This document shows, one piece after another, positions 7,234-15,355 of a DNA stretch of 53,179 nt (position 1 is its first letter; each line of letters begins with the position of its first letter). Under the pieces are notes generated by a model. The model did no database searches. It was not told where the DNA came from and saw only the letters and a program-made list of their open reading frames with translations. The stretch comes from Christensenella sp. UBA5327 (lineage in GTDB: Bacteria > Bacillota > Clostridia > Christensenellales > Aristaeellaceae): NCBI GenBank assembly GCA_002411105.1, contig DHQX01000020.1, positions 382 through 53,560 on the forward strand. Reading direction: 5' to 3'. The translations under genes and the position numbers were made by a program.

Positions 7234-7865
7234 CTATTCCGCCGCTTTCAGCAGCCTTTTTGTCACATCGGTCAGGCTTTTGAAGGCGAGGGAAACCGGC
7301 GGCGGGGTGAAGTACCCCTCCGGGTCAAACAGGGCCGCGGCCATGCCGGCGTTTTTCCCTCCAGGTCGATCATCCGGTCACCCACCATCACGCATTCCCT
7401 GGGGTCAAGGCCATGCTGCCCGGCCAGCCACAAGAGGGCGTCCGGGGCAGGCTTATCGGGGAAGTCCGCCTCATAGGTGATGAAGTCCCGGAACAGATGG
7501 GCCAGCCCATCCCGCTCCAGCGCTTCCACCGCCTGGTGGTTGCGGTGGGTGTAGAGGTAGTTGGCCCCGCCCGCGTCCACCACCATCTCCAGCGCCTCCT
7601 GGCCGCCCGGGTAGGGGGCAAAGTCGGTTATGCCCTTTTCCCCCGCGTGGATGAAGTAGCGGGCCAGCAGGTCCTCCACCCGGTCCTTCCCCGCCAGCTG
7701 CACAAAAGCGCCCCTGAGGGTGGACTTGGCCATGCGGATCAGGTCGCCCTGGTCCGGATAGGGGATGCCCATATCATCAAGCGCCAGGCCCGCGGCGGAG
7801 ATGATGCTCTGATAGGTGTCATAGAGGGTGCCGTCAAAATCCCAGATGAAATGCCGGTAAGCCAT
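7234..7865 (-). CDS. HAD-family phosphatase with a frameshift near the C-terminus
   Basis: A haloacid dehalogenase-type hydrolase of the phosphoglycolate phosphatase-like group. Motif I is WDFDGTLYD; motif II lies near YLYTHRN; motif III/IV includes KPAPDALLW and MVGDRMIDLE. After GDRMIDLE the zero frame runs into a non-homologous tail ending at 7272. The -1 frame instead continues GKNAGMAAALFDPEGYF and ends at a TAG at 7236-7234, as expected for the family. The shift point is the run GGGAAAAA at about 7352-7359 (minus strand). This may be a sequencing error, a real mutation or a frameshifting site: the heptamer G GGA AAA is in the correct phase. The start follows the mscL stop directly (TAAATG) with RBS AGGAAA. 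Confidence 0.8.
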
Positions 7866-8321
7866 TTATTTTCCTGTGATGTCGCTGGTGCAGTGGGGGC
7901 AGCGGGTGGCGTCATCAGCCACAGGCTCCAGACAGAAGGGGCATTTGCGCACCACGGGTTCCGGGGCGGCCTCTTCCTTTTTCTTCAGCTTGCCAATCAG
8001 CTTCACAAACAGGAAGATGCCCAGGGCGATCAGAAAAAAGTCGATGACCGTCTGGATGAACAGGCCGTAGTTGAGCGTGGACACGCCCGCTTCCTTGGCC
8101 GCGTCAATGGAGGGATAGACCGTGTCACCCCCGCTGAGCTGCACAAACAGGCCCGACACATTGCGCCCGCCGGTCAGGAGCGTGAGCAGCGGCATCAGCA
8201 GGTCATTGACCAGGGAGCTGACGATCTTGCCGAAAGCGCCGCCGATGACCACGGCCACCGCCAGGTCGATCACATTGCCCTTCATGGCAAAAGCTTTGAA
8301 CTCGTCCCAGAATTTTTTCAT
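7866..8321 (-). CDS. mscL: Large-conductance mechanosensitive channel with C-terminal zinc ribbon
   Basis: MscL forms a homopentameric membrane channel that opens under membrane tension and releases solutes on osmotic downshock. The 151-residue protein has the family N-terminus (MKKFWDEFKAFAMKGNVIDL), the pore helix TM1 (AVAVVIGGAFGKIVSSLV), an extracellular loop and TM2 (IQTVIDFFLIALGIFLFVKLI). After the usual basic KLKKKEE end there is an added zinc ribbon with CPFC and CPHC pairs. The RBS is AAGGAAG. It is the first gene of a two-gene operon with the HAD phosphatase, whose ATG abuts this stop. Confidence 0.96.
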   Translation of the reverse strand: MKKFWDEFKAFAMKGNVIDLAVAVVIGGAFGKIVSSLVNDLLMPLLTLLTGGRNVSGLFVQLSGGDTVYPSIDAAKEAGVSTLNYGLFIQTVIDFFLIALGIFLFVKLIGKLKKKEEAAPEPVVRKCPFCLEPVADDATRCPHCTSDITGK

Positions 8322-8362
8322 GAATTATTTCTTCCTTCCCCATCATGTCTGATATTGTGCAG

Positions 8363-8391
8363 ATAATACCACGTGCACTGGTTTTCATCAA
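8363..8391 (-). promoter_or_regulatory. Promoter of mscL
   Basis: On the minus strand TTGATG (8391-8386), a 17-bp spacer and TATTAT (8368-8363) lie about 40 bases before the mscL ATG. It diverges from the DUF3798 promoter. Confidence 0.65.
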
Positions 8392-8421
8392 GACAGTAGC
8401 AATAATATGATGATTATTCAC

Positions 8422-8450
8422 TTTACAGATTCTCCAAAACCCTGTACAAT
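8422..8450 (+). promoter_or_regulatory. Promoter of the DUF3798 binding-protein gene
   Basis: TTTACA (8422-8427), a 17-bp spacer and TACAAT (8445-8450), with TG directly before the -10, lie about 30 bases before the ATG. Confidence 0.7.
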
Positions 8451-8478
8451 TACATCAAACATAAGGAGGGACACGCAT

Positions 8479-9795
8479 ATGACAAATACCCCCGGAAAAC
8501 CCACTAAAACCTTGTCTATTATCTTAGCTGTGGTTTTGGTGGCTGTCGCTGTTTTCGCTGGCATTACCTACAGCCAAAAAGCCGATCTTGAAAAGAAAGT
8601 GAACGATTTGACTGCCCAGGTGACCAATCTTGAAGGCGAACTGGCCACCGCGAAGCAGAGCGCGGAAGAAGCCGCGGCTGCGGTGAAGAAAGCGGCCGAA
8701 GAGGCAGCCAAAGCTTTGGAAGCTCCCAAGTACAAGATCGCGATCATGACAGGCACCGTCAGCCAGGGTGAAGAAGAGTACCGTGCCGCGGAAATGCTCA
8801 AAAACAAGTATCCGGACATCGTCATCACCGACACCTATCCGGACCGCTTCGCCGCCGAGGTGGAAACCACCGTGGGCAAGCTGCTGGCTTTTGCCGCCGA
8901 CCCTGAGGTGAAGGCCATCATCATGTGCCAGGCCGTCCAGGGTTCCGCCGCCGCGTTCACCCAGATCAAGAACGAGCTGAAGCGGGATGACATCCTGCTC
9001 ATCGCCGGTGTTCCCGCTGAAGACCCCCAGACCATCACCTCAGCTGCTGACTTTGTCATGGGTGTTGACGAGATCAACGGCGGCATCCAGATCGCCCAGA
9101 CCGCCAAGGACTGGGGCGCGGATGTGCTGATCCACTATTCCTTCGCCCGCCACATGGGATACGAGACCATCGTCGCCCGCCACAACATCCTCAAGGAAGA
9201 AACCGCCCGCCTGGGCATCGAGCTGGTCGACCGTGACGCGCCCGACCCCACTGGCGACGCCGGCATGTCAGGCGCCCAGAACTTCATCCTGGAAGACGTT
9301 CCGAAGGTCATGAAGGAATACGAAGGCAAGAAGGTCGCCTTCTTCTGCACCAACTGCGGCATGCAGGAAGCCCTGCAGGCGGCAGTGCTCAAGGAGCCCA
9401 ATGCCTACTATCCCCTGCCCTGCTGCCCCAGCCCCTTCCATGCCTTCCCGGCATCCCTGGGCGTTGCGGTGGAAGAGTCCGACTGGGGTGACATCGATGC
9501 CTACATCAAGAAGGCTGCCGCGATCCTCAAGGATCATGACGCCCTTGAGCGCTTCTCCACCTGGCCGGCTCCCGTCAACTACTCCATGATCACCGGCGCC
9601 TTTGAGTACGCCACCAACTGGATCAATGGCAAGTACGCCGAGAAATCGGTCTTCGCCGATGTGAAGAGCGCCCTGGACAAGGCCACCGGCTATGACGTGC
9701 AGATCTCCAACTATGAAGACGGTGATGGCAAGAAATATCCCACCTACTTCATGCTGTACTTCGACCGCGTTGACTTCACCGAGTTTGTAGACTGA
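8479..9795 (+). CDS. DUF3798-family substrate-binding protein on a membrane-anchored stalk
   Basis: A 438-residue extracytoplasmic binding protein. The ATG at 8479 is chosen for its RBS AAGGAGGG (8463-8470); an in-frame ATG 24 codons upstream lacks one. A membrane anchor (about 9-31, LSIILAVVLVAVAVFAGITY) has no lipobox Cys. A charged Glu/Lys/Ala coiled coil (about 34-82) forms a stalk. The binding domain begins KYKIAIMTGTVSQGEEEYRAA and carries motifs I associate with DUF3798 (HYSFARHMGYE, DAPDPTGDAGMSGAQ, YPLPCCPSPFHAFPASLG). The family is a periplasmic-binding-protein-like fold of unknown ligand. A strong terminator follows, then the ATPase and two permeases of the importer. Confidence 0.88.
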   Translation: MTNTPGKPTKTLSIILAVVLVAVAVFAGITYSQKADLEKKVNDLTAQVTNLEGELATAKQSAEEAAAAVKKAAEEAAKALEAPKYKIAIMTGTVSQGEEEYRAAEMLKNKYPDIVITDTYPDRFAAEVETTVGKLLAFAADPEVKAIIMCQAVQGSAAAFTQIKNELKRDDILLIAGVPAEDPQTITSAADFVMGVDEINGGIQIAQTAKDWGADVLIHYSFARHMGYETIVARHNILKEETARLGIELVDRDAPDPTGDAGMSGAQNFILEDVPKVMKEYEGKKVAFFCTNCGMQEALQAAVLKEPNAYYPLPCCPSPFHAFPASLGVAVEESDWGDIDAYIKKAAAILKDHDALERFSTWPAPVNYSMITGAFEYATNWINGKYAEKSVFADVKSALDKATGYDVQISNYEDGDGKKYPTYFMLYFDRVDFTEFVD

Positions 9796-9802
9796 ACCAC
9801 CT

Positions 9803-9843
9803 GCCCGGTCCCGCGCTGGTCGCGGGACCGGGCTTTCTTTTTC
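9803..9843 (+). terminator. Strong intrinsic terminator after the binding-protein gene
   Basis: A perfect 13-bp GC-rich stem (9803-9815 with 9821-9833), loop CTGGT, is followed by TTTCTTTTTC. It probably limits readthrough into the transporter genes and so keeps the binding protein in excess. Confidence 0.9.
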
Positions 9844-9860
9844 ATGGGACATAATCTCCG

Positions 9861-9925
9861 GGTGCTCAGCACCGCAAAATGCCAGTCATCTGGCGATTTC
9901 TTTGAAAGGGGCAGACATCTGCCCC
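9861..9925 (+). promoter_or_regulatory. Three short hairpins before the ABC ATPase gene
   Basis: Three hairpins stand in a row: 9861-9873 (GGTGC/GCACC), 9881-9894 (GCCAG/CTGGC) and 9908-9925 (GGGGCAG/CTGCCCC). The last two share the core CAGNCATCTG. They lie between the terminator and the RBS and could control mRNA decay or translation of the transporter genes. No clear promoter was seen here. Confidence 0.45.
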
Positions 9926-9945
9926 GGTGAACGGGGGGGATTCCA

Positions 9946-11535
9946 ATCAGCGAATATGTGCTGGAAATGAACCGAATCGGGAAACGCTACGGGGAAAACC
10001 AGGTGCTAAACGATGTGAGCCTGCGCGTGAAGCCGGGGGAGATCCACGCCCTGCTGGGGGAGAATGGCGCCGGAAAGTCCACCCTCATGAACATCCTCTT
10101 TGGCATGCCGGTCATCATGGAGACCGGCGGCTACCAGGGGGAGGTCCATATTGGCGGTGAGCTGGTGCATATCAAGTCCCCCCACCAGGCCATTGAGCAT
10201 GGCATCGGCATGGTCCATCAGGAGTTCATGCTGATCCCGGGCTTCTCGGTGACCGAGAACATCAAGCTCAACCGTGAGCTCTCCCGCGCCAACATCGTCA
10301 GCCGCCTCCTGGGCCACGACCTGGAGACGCTGGACACCGATCGCATGACCGATGACGCCCGCACGGCGCTTGACAAGATCGGCATCGCCATCTCCGAGGC
10401 CGAGAAGATCAAAAACCTCCCCGTGGGCTATATGCAGTTTGTGGAGATCGCCCGGGAGATTGACAAGTCCGGCATCAAGCTGCTGGTGTTTGACGAGCCC
10501 ACTGCTGTCCTCACCGAGTCTGAGGCCGATATCTTAATCGGCGTCATGCAGGCGCTGGCGGATGAGGGCATTGGCATCATCTTCATCACCCACCGCCTGG
10601 CGGAGGTGATGAAGGCCGCCAACAGCGTCACCGTGCTGCGGGACGGCAAGCTGGCCGCCTACCGGGAGACCGGGAAGACGACGCTCAGTGAGCTGGCCTC
10701 CCTCATGGTGGGCCGGGAAGGCGCTGAGGCGGTGAGCGACAACGCCAGGGATTTCCCCGCGGACAGCCCGCTGGCCATGGAGATTGAAGGCCTGCATGTG
10801 CAGATGCCGGGCGAGGCGGTGCGTGGGCTTGATCTGAAGGTGTATGACGGGGAGATCCTGGGCATCGGCGGCCTGGCCGGCCAGGGCAAGATCGGCATCC
10901 CCAACGGCATCATGGGCATCTACCCCGCCCAGGGCCAGGTCACCCTGTTTGGGGAGCAGCTGCCGCTGAACAACCCCAAGGGCAGCCTCAAGCGGGGCCT
11001 GGCCATGGTGTCAGAGGACAGGCGGGGTGTGGGCCTGCTGCTGGATCAGAGCATTGAGGACAACATCGTGTTTTCCGCCATGCAGATCAACGGGGACTTT
11101 ATAGGTCCCGCGCCCCTCCGGCTCAAGAGCGTCCGGCAGATCCGCCAGAAAGCCAAAGAGATGATGGAGGAGCTGGACGTGCGCGCCACCTCATCCCTCC
11201 AGCCGGTGGGCACGCTGTCGGGCGGCAACCAGCAGAAGGTGTGCATCGCCCGGGCCCTCACCTTAAACCCCCGCTTCCTCTTCGTGTCCGAGCCCACCCG
11301 GGGCATTGACATCGGCGCCAAGAAGCTGGTGATCGACACCCTGCTGCGGCTTAACCGGGAGCTCAAGCTCACCATCGTCATGGTGTCCTCCGAGCTTCTG
11401 GAATTAAAGAGCATCTGCGACCGCATCGCCATCGTCACCGAGGGCAGGGTCTCTGCCATCCTCAAGCCCTCCGCCAGCAATGAGGACTTTGGCCTGGCCA
11501 TGAGCGGTATTGAGGTAAAGGGGGAAAGCGCATGA
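9946..11535 (+). CDS. Sugar-type ABC transporter ATP-binding protein (tandem nucleotide-binding domains)
   Basis: An RbsA/MglA-class ATPase with two nucleotide-binding domains that powers uptake through the two permeases downstream. Domain 1 has Walker A GENGAGKST, a degenerate signature LPVGYMQ and Walker B LLVFDEPTA. Domain 2 has a degenerate Walker A (GLAGQGKIG), a good signature LSGGNQQK and Walker B FLFVSEPTRGID with Ser in place of the usual Asp. The N-terminal LEM strand requires a start upstream of 9967. GTG at 9958 is 18 bases from the G-rich RBS (9933-9940). An ATC at 9946 (reading I-S-E-Y-V-L-E-M) is at ideal distance and is used here as a tentative start. The stop overlaps the next ATG (ATGA). 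Confidence 0.88.
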   Translation: MSEYVLEMNRIGKRYGENQVLNDVSLRVKPGEIHALLGENGAGKSTLMNILFGMPVIMETGGYQGEVHIGGELVHIKSPHQAIEHGIGMVHQEFMLIPGFSVTENIKLNRELSRANIVSRLLGHDLETLDTDRMTDDARTALDKIGIAISEAEKIKNLPVGYMQFVEIAREIDKSGIKLLVFDEPTAVLTESEADILIGVMQALADEGIGIIFITHRLAEVMKAANSVTVLRDGKLAAYRETGKTTLSELASLMVGREGAEAVSDNARDFPADSPLAMEIEGLHVQMPGEAVRGLDLKVYDGEILGIGGLAGQGKIGIPNGIMGIYPAQGQVTLFGEQLPLNNPKGSLKRGLAMVSEDRRGVGLLLDQSIEDNIVFSAMQINGDFIGPAPLRLKSVRQIRQKAKEMMEELDVRATSSLQPVGTLSGGNQQKVCIARALTLNPRFLFVSEPTRGIDIGAKKLVIDTLLRLNRELKLTIVMVSSELLELKSICDRIAIVTEGRVSAILKPSASNEDFGLAMSGIEVKGESA

Positions 11536-13430
11536 AAACCACCGTGAGCCAAAAGATCATCGCAGGGCTGTGCTTCCTGGTGGCCCTGGCGCTGGTGGTG
11601 GTGGGCGTATGGGGCCTGGCGCTGCGCCAGAGTGAGGGCACCTTCAAGACCCTGGACAAGATGTGCAGCTACTCCGTCATGTCCGCCGCCCACCAGCCCC
11701 TGGTGGAGCAGCGCGTCAAGGAGGCCAGCAACAAGGCCTATGACCATGCCCAGGCTGAGGGCTTCAGCCGCAATCAGCGGCGGGACTATGTGGCCCAGCA
11801 GGAGGTGCTGGCAAGGGAAGAGGCGCTCAAGGAATTGAGCCTGGGCTTTGGCCAGACCTCCCCCGGCTATGAGGAGGCCATCCTCGCGCTGGACACGGGG
11901 CTGCAGGGCTATTTTGAGGCGCTTCACAAAGAGGAGCAGGCCTTCCTCGCCGCCAAGGGCGAGGCAGCCCCGCCGCCTGAGATCATCCAGGAGGATGCCG
12001 CCCCCGAGGCCGGGGCGGACGTGGCGCTGGAAGCGCCCATCACCGAGGATGTCATCCGCCCGGTCATTGATGACCTCACAGGCTTTGTCCCCTCTGCAGC
12101 CCTCAAGGCGCAGCTGGAGGGCCTCACGCCCCAGGCGGATAAGCTGCTGGAGGAGATCAGCCTGCTCCACCCCCAGCTGACCACAGAGCTGCTGGCCTCC
12201 GCCCGCCAGCCGGTGATGGACGCGGTGCGCGCCAAGGGCGACAATTTTGAGACCATCTACGATCGCGGCATCAAGGCCGGGGCCGATTCGGTCCTCACCG
12301 GGCGGGACCCCCTCATGATGCGCATGGTGCGGGAAGCCGAAAACCTCCTCTACCTGGCCTTTGGCTTTGTCGTGCTGGGCTTTTCCATCTATTACTTCAA
12401 GCCCGTGGTGAAGCGCCTGGGCACCCCGCGCTTCATCATCCTGCTGTTCTTCCTGCTGCTGATCATGCTAGCCGGGCTTTACAGCATCAACGTCCCCAAC
12501 ATGATCACCAACATCCTCCAGCGCCTGGGCATGTATGGCGTCCTGGTCCTGGCCATGCTGCCGGGCATCCAATCGGGCATCAGCCTGAACATGGGCATGC
12601 CCATCGGCATCATCTCAGGGCTGCTCTCGACGGTCATCGCCCTTGAGATGAACATGACAGGCATCAGCGCCCTGGTGTTTGCCATGGGCGTTGGCATCCT
12701 CCTGGCCATCCCCGTGGGCTATGCCTACGGGCTCCTCCTCAACCGCATCAAGGGCAGCGAGATGACCGTGTCCACCTATGTGGGCTTCAGCTATGTGTCC
12801 CTTTTCTGCATCTTCTGGATGCTGCTGCCCTTCAGAAACGCCAAGTTGACCTGGGCGCTGGGCAGCGGGTTGCGCGTGATGCACAACATGGCCGGCAACA
12901 TCGGCGGCCTGCTGGACAACTTCCTGCGCTTTGAGGTGCTGGGGGTGTCAGTGCCCACGGGGCTGCTGCTGTTCCTCTTGCTGTGCTGCCTCATCATGTA
13001 CCTGTTTGAGCGCTCCCGGAAGGGTGTGGCCATGATCGCCGCGGGCAGCAACCCGGCCTTTGCCAAGGCCTCCGGCATCAACGTGGACCACATGCGCCTG
13101 ATCGGCACCACGCTGTCCACCGTCATCGCCAGCGTGGGCATCATCGTTTATTCCCAGAGCTTTGGCTTCATGTCGCTATACATGGGGCCCCAGCAGATGG
13201 GCTTCATCGCGGCCAGCGCCATCTTAATCGGCGGCGCCACCGTCTCCAAGGCCAAGGTCTTCCATGTGATCCTGGGCACCTTCCTCTTCCAGGGGGTGTT
13301 GGCCATGGGCATCCAGGTGGCCAACGCCATGATCGACGTGAGCGGCCTGTCTGAAGTGATCCGCATTCTGATTTCCAACGGCATCATCCTGTATGCCCTG
13401 ACACAGGCGGGAGGTAAGGGACGTGAGTGA
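11532..13430 (+). CDS. ABC transporter permease (BPD_transp_2) with a large extracytoplasmic domain
   Basis: A 632-residue inner-membrane permease of the ribose/galactose importer family. TM1 is at about 9-30. Residues about 31-280 form a charged, mostly helical, Ala/Glu-rich domain outside the membrane, with an acidic Pro-rich patch near 148-165. The multi-span permease core starts at about 281 (YLAFGFVVLGFSIYYF) and runs to the C-terminus, including the family loop ERSRKGVAMIAAGSNPAFAKASGI. Typical family members are 300-350 residues, so the inserted domain is exceptional. It is translationally coupled to the ATPase (ATGA) and overlaps the second permease by 8 nt. The substrate is unknown. 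Confidence 0.88.
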   Translation: MKTTVSQKIIAGLCFLVALALVVVGVWGLALRQSEGTFKTLDKMCSYSVMSAAHQPLVEQRVKEASNKAYDHAQAEGFSRNQRRDYVAQQEVLAREEALKELSLGFGQTSPGYEEAILALDTGLQGYFEALHKEEQAFLAAKGEAAPPPEIIQEDAAPEAGADVALEAPITEDVIRPVIDDLTGFVPSAALKAQLEGLTPQADKLLEEISLLHPQLTTELLASARQPVMDAVRAKGDNFETIYDRGIKAGADSVLTGRDPLMMRMVREAENLLYLAFGFVVLGFSIYYFKPVVKRLGTPRFIILLFFLLLIMLAGLYSINVPNMITNILQRLGMYGVLVLAMLPGIQSGISLNMGMPIGIISGLLSTVIALEMNMTGISALVFAMGVGILLAIPVGYAYGLLLNRIKGSEMTVSTYVGFSYVSLFCIFWMLLPFRNAKLTWALGSGLRVMHNMAGNIGGLLDNFLRFEVLGVSVPTGLLLFLLLCCLIMYLFERSRKGVAMIAAGSNPAFAKASGINVDHMRLIGTTLSTVIASVGIIVYSQSFGFMSLYMGPQQMGFIAASAILIGGATVSKAKVFHVILGTFLFQGVLAMGIQVANAMIDVSGLSEVIRILISNGIILYALTQAGGKGRE

Positions 13431-14676
13431 GTTGAACCGCCCCGGCATCGATATCGGCAAGCACCTCAAAGAGTATGTGGTGACCTATGTCTTCCTCATC
13501 CTCTCGGTGGTGTTCATCATCATCTCCGGCCGCCCCATGAATGACATCCTCTTCCAGATCATGAGCCGCCTGGTGAGGAACCTGTTCATCGTGCTGTCGC
13601 TGATCATCCCCATCATCACCGGCATGGGCATCAACTTCGCCATCACCATCGGCGCCATGGCCGCCCAGGTGGGGATGCTGCTGGCCATCAACTGGTCCAT
13701 CACCGGCATCACCGGCATCCTGGTGTCCGCCCTCATCACCGCGCCCCTGGCCGGCGTCTTTGGCTTTCTCATTGGCTCCCTGCTCAACAAAATGAAGGGG
13801 CAGGAAACCATCGGCTCCCTGATCCTGGGCTATTTCGCCAACGGCGCCTATCAGCTGCTGTTCCTGTTCGTGTTTGGCATGATCATTCCGCTGAACACCA
13901 AGGTGACCATCGTGGGCGCCACCGGGGTGAGGAACACGCTTGACCTCACCATCAACCAGCTCCAGGGCGCAGTGGACGGCGTCTTGCGCATCCACTTCAG
14001 CACCGCGCTGTACATCGTCAGCGGCCTGATTGTCGTAATCGGCCTGCTTCTGTTCCTCACCAGGCGGATGAGCCGGAAGCGCTTCATCACCCTGGCGGTT
14101 CTCGCCCTGGCCTCTGTGGGGGTCTACCTATTGCCCTTTGTGCAGCCCCACTTCGCCAATGTGCATGTGCCGGTCATCACCTTCATCCTGGTGGGGCTCC
14201 TGTGCCTGTTCAACGCCGGCATCATGAAAACCCGCCTGGGCCAGCAGTTCAGGGCCGTGGGGCAAAGCCGCACCGTGGCCAACGCCGCCGGCATCAACGT
14301 CAACCGCGTCAGGCTCATTGCCATCATCATCTCCACCGTCTTTGCCGGGTGGGGGCAGATCCTCTTCATCCAGAACCTGGGCACGCTGCAGACCTATTCC
14401 GCCCATGAGATGGTGGGCCTTTACGCGGGCGCTGCCATCCTGGTGGGTGGTGCCTCCATCAACCGGGCCACCAATGGCCAGGCCATCATCGGCTGCCTGC
14501 TCTTCCACACCCTGTTTGTGGTGGCCCAGGACGCCGGCACCGTCATGTTCGGAAACCCCGTCGTGGGCGAATACTTCCGCGTGTTCCTCTGCTATGGCGT
14601 CATCGCCGTGGCCCTGGTCATGCACACCTGGCGCACCCACGCCGCAGCCGGGAAAAAGAGCCGGCTTCAGGCCTGA
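13423..14676 (+). CDS. ABC transporter permease (BPD_transp_2), second subunit
   Basis: A 417-residue inner-membrane permease that pairs with the preceding subunit. It has about ten membrane segments and the family motif KTRLGQQFRAVGQSRTVANAAGINVNRVR, followed by a TM with AGWGQILFIQNLG. A GTG start at 13423 with RBS GGAGGTAAGGG is used and overlaps the upstream gene by 8 nt. An extra segment at about 195-245 makes it longer than the usual 320-350 residues. It is the last gene of the DUF3798 importer operon and is followed by a terminator. Confidence 0.9.
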   Translation: MSELNRPGIDIGKHLKEYVVTYVFLILSVVFIIISGRPMNDILFQIMSRLVRNLFIVLSLIIPIITGMGINFAITIGAMAAQVGMLLAINWSITGITGILVSALITAPLAGVFGFLIGSLLNKMKGQETIGSLILGYFANGAYQLLFLFVFGMIIPLNTKVTIVGATGVRNTLDLTINQLQGAVDGVLRIHFSTALYIVSGLIVVIGLLLFLTRRMSRKRFITLAVLALASVGVYLLPFVQPHFANVHVPVITFILVGLLCLFNAGIMKTRLGQQFRAVGQSRTVANAAGINVNRVRLIAIIISTVFAGWGQILFIQNLGTLQTYSAHEMVGLYAGAAILVGGASINRATNGQAIIGCLLFHTLFVVAQDAGTVMFGNPVVGEYFRVFLCYGVIAVALVMHTWRTHAAAGKKSRLQA

Positions 14677-14699
14677 GGCGGAGAAAAGGCTAAATCCAA

Positions 14700-14728
14700 A
14701 GGCTGTCGCGGCAAGCGGCAGCCTTTTT
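14700..14728 (+). terminator. Intrinsic terminator of the DUF3798 importer operon
   Basis: A 10-bp stem with one G-U pair (14700-14709 with 14715-14724), loop GGCAA, is followed by TTTTT. Its stem sequence is almost the same as that of the terminator at 2931-2960. Confidence 0.9.
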
Positions 14729-14908
14729 CATGCGCCTCCAGGGCCCGCGTGGCCACACACCGGGCCTGGACGGAAGGAATGCCACATTCCCTTGCCGGTT
14801 CAACGGTGAAACCTGCCAGCGCTTGGGGTAAGATCTGGGCAGGCCCTGCCATCTCCTCAAGGGCCGCGGAATATGGTATACTTGATTCATCAAAGGAGGT
14901 GTTGCTGC

Positions 14909-15355
14909 ATGCGTGCAAAACCAGTCAGGCTGACTGTTACCGGGGTGGCCTACAACCGCAACGAGGAGGACGAAGCCATGCGGCTGACCACTTTCGGCAC
15001 CCTGTCGGGCAGCCCCAAGCAGTGGAAACTGCGCTATACCGAGCGGCAGGCCGACAGCAATGAGAAACACGACATCACCATGACCATGGGCGAGGGCGTT
15101 GTCACCGTAGCGCGCAAGGGCGCCTTTGGCAGCGACCTGGTTTTCCAGAAGGGGCACCGCTATGAGGGCTCCTACCGTACGCCCTATGGCGATCTGGCCA
15201 TGGGCATTTTCCCCACCCAGGTAGACTACAAGGTGGGCGATGACGGCGCGGGCGAGGTGAGCCTGCGCTACCAGCTGGACATCCAGGGGCGCTATACCTC
15301 TGTGCACAAGCTGGACATCGCCTTTGAATCCTCCAAGCAGGATGGGCGGGCTTGA
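14909..15355 (+). CDS. DUF1934-family beta-barrel protein
   Basis: A 148-residue cytosolic protein, starting MRAKPVRLTVTGVAYN, with the pattern of the DUF1934 small beta-barrel family (GEGVVTVARKGAFGSDLVFQKG, YRTPYGDLAMGIFPTQVDY, SLRYQLDIQG). The family is common in Firmicutes and has no established function; some members resemble lipocalin-like folds. The ATG at 14909 follows AAAGGAGGT (14892-14900) at 8 nt, which decides the start over an upstream in-frame codon. A -10-like TATACT (14877-14882) lies upstream without a clear -35. It is the first gene of a tightly overlapping five-gene chain. Confidence 0.82.
   Translation: MRAKPVRLTVTGVAYNRNEEDEAMRLTTFGTLSGSPKQWKLRYTERQADSNEKHDITMTMGEGVVTVARKGAFGSDLVFQKGHRYEGSYRTPYGDLAMGIFPTQVDYKVGDDGAGEVSLRYQLDIQGRYTSVHKLDIAFESSKQDGRA

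Noticed and set aside
10006..12170. Minus-strand frames within the DUF3798 importer genes
   Set aside because: All are antisense to ATPase or permease genes with clear motifs and overlapping start-stop coupling.
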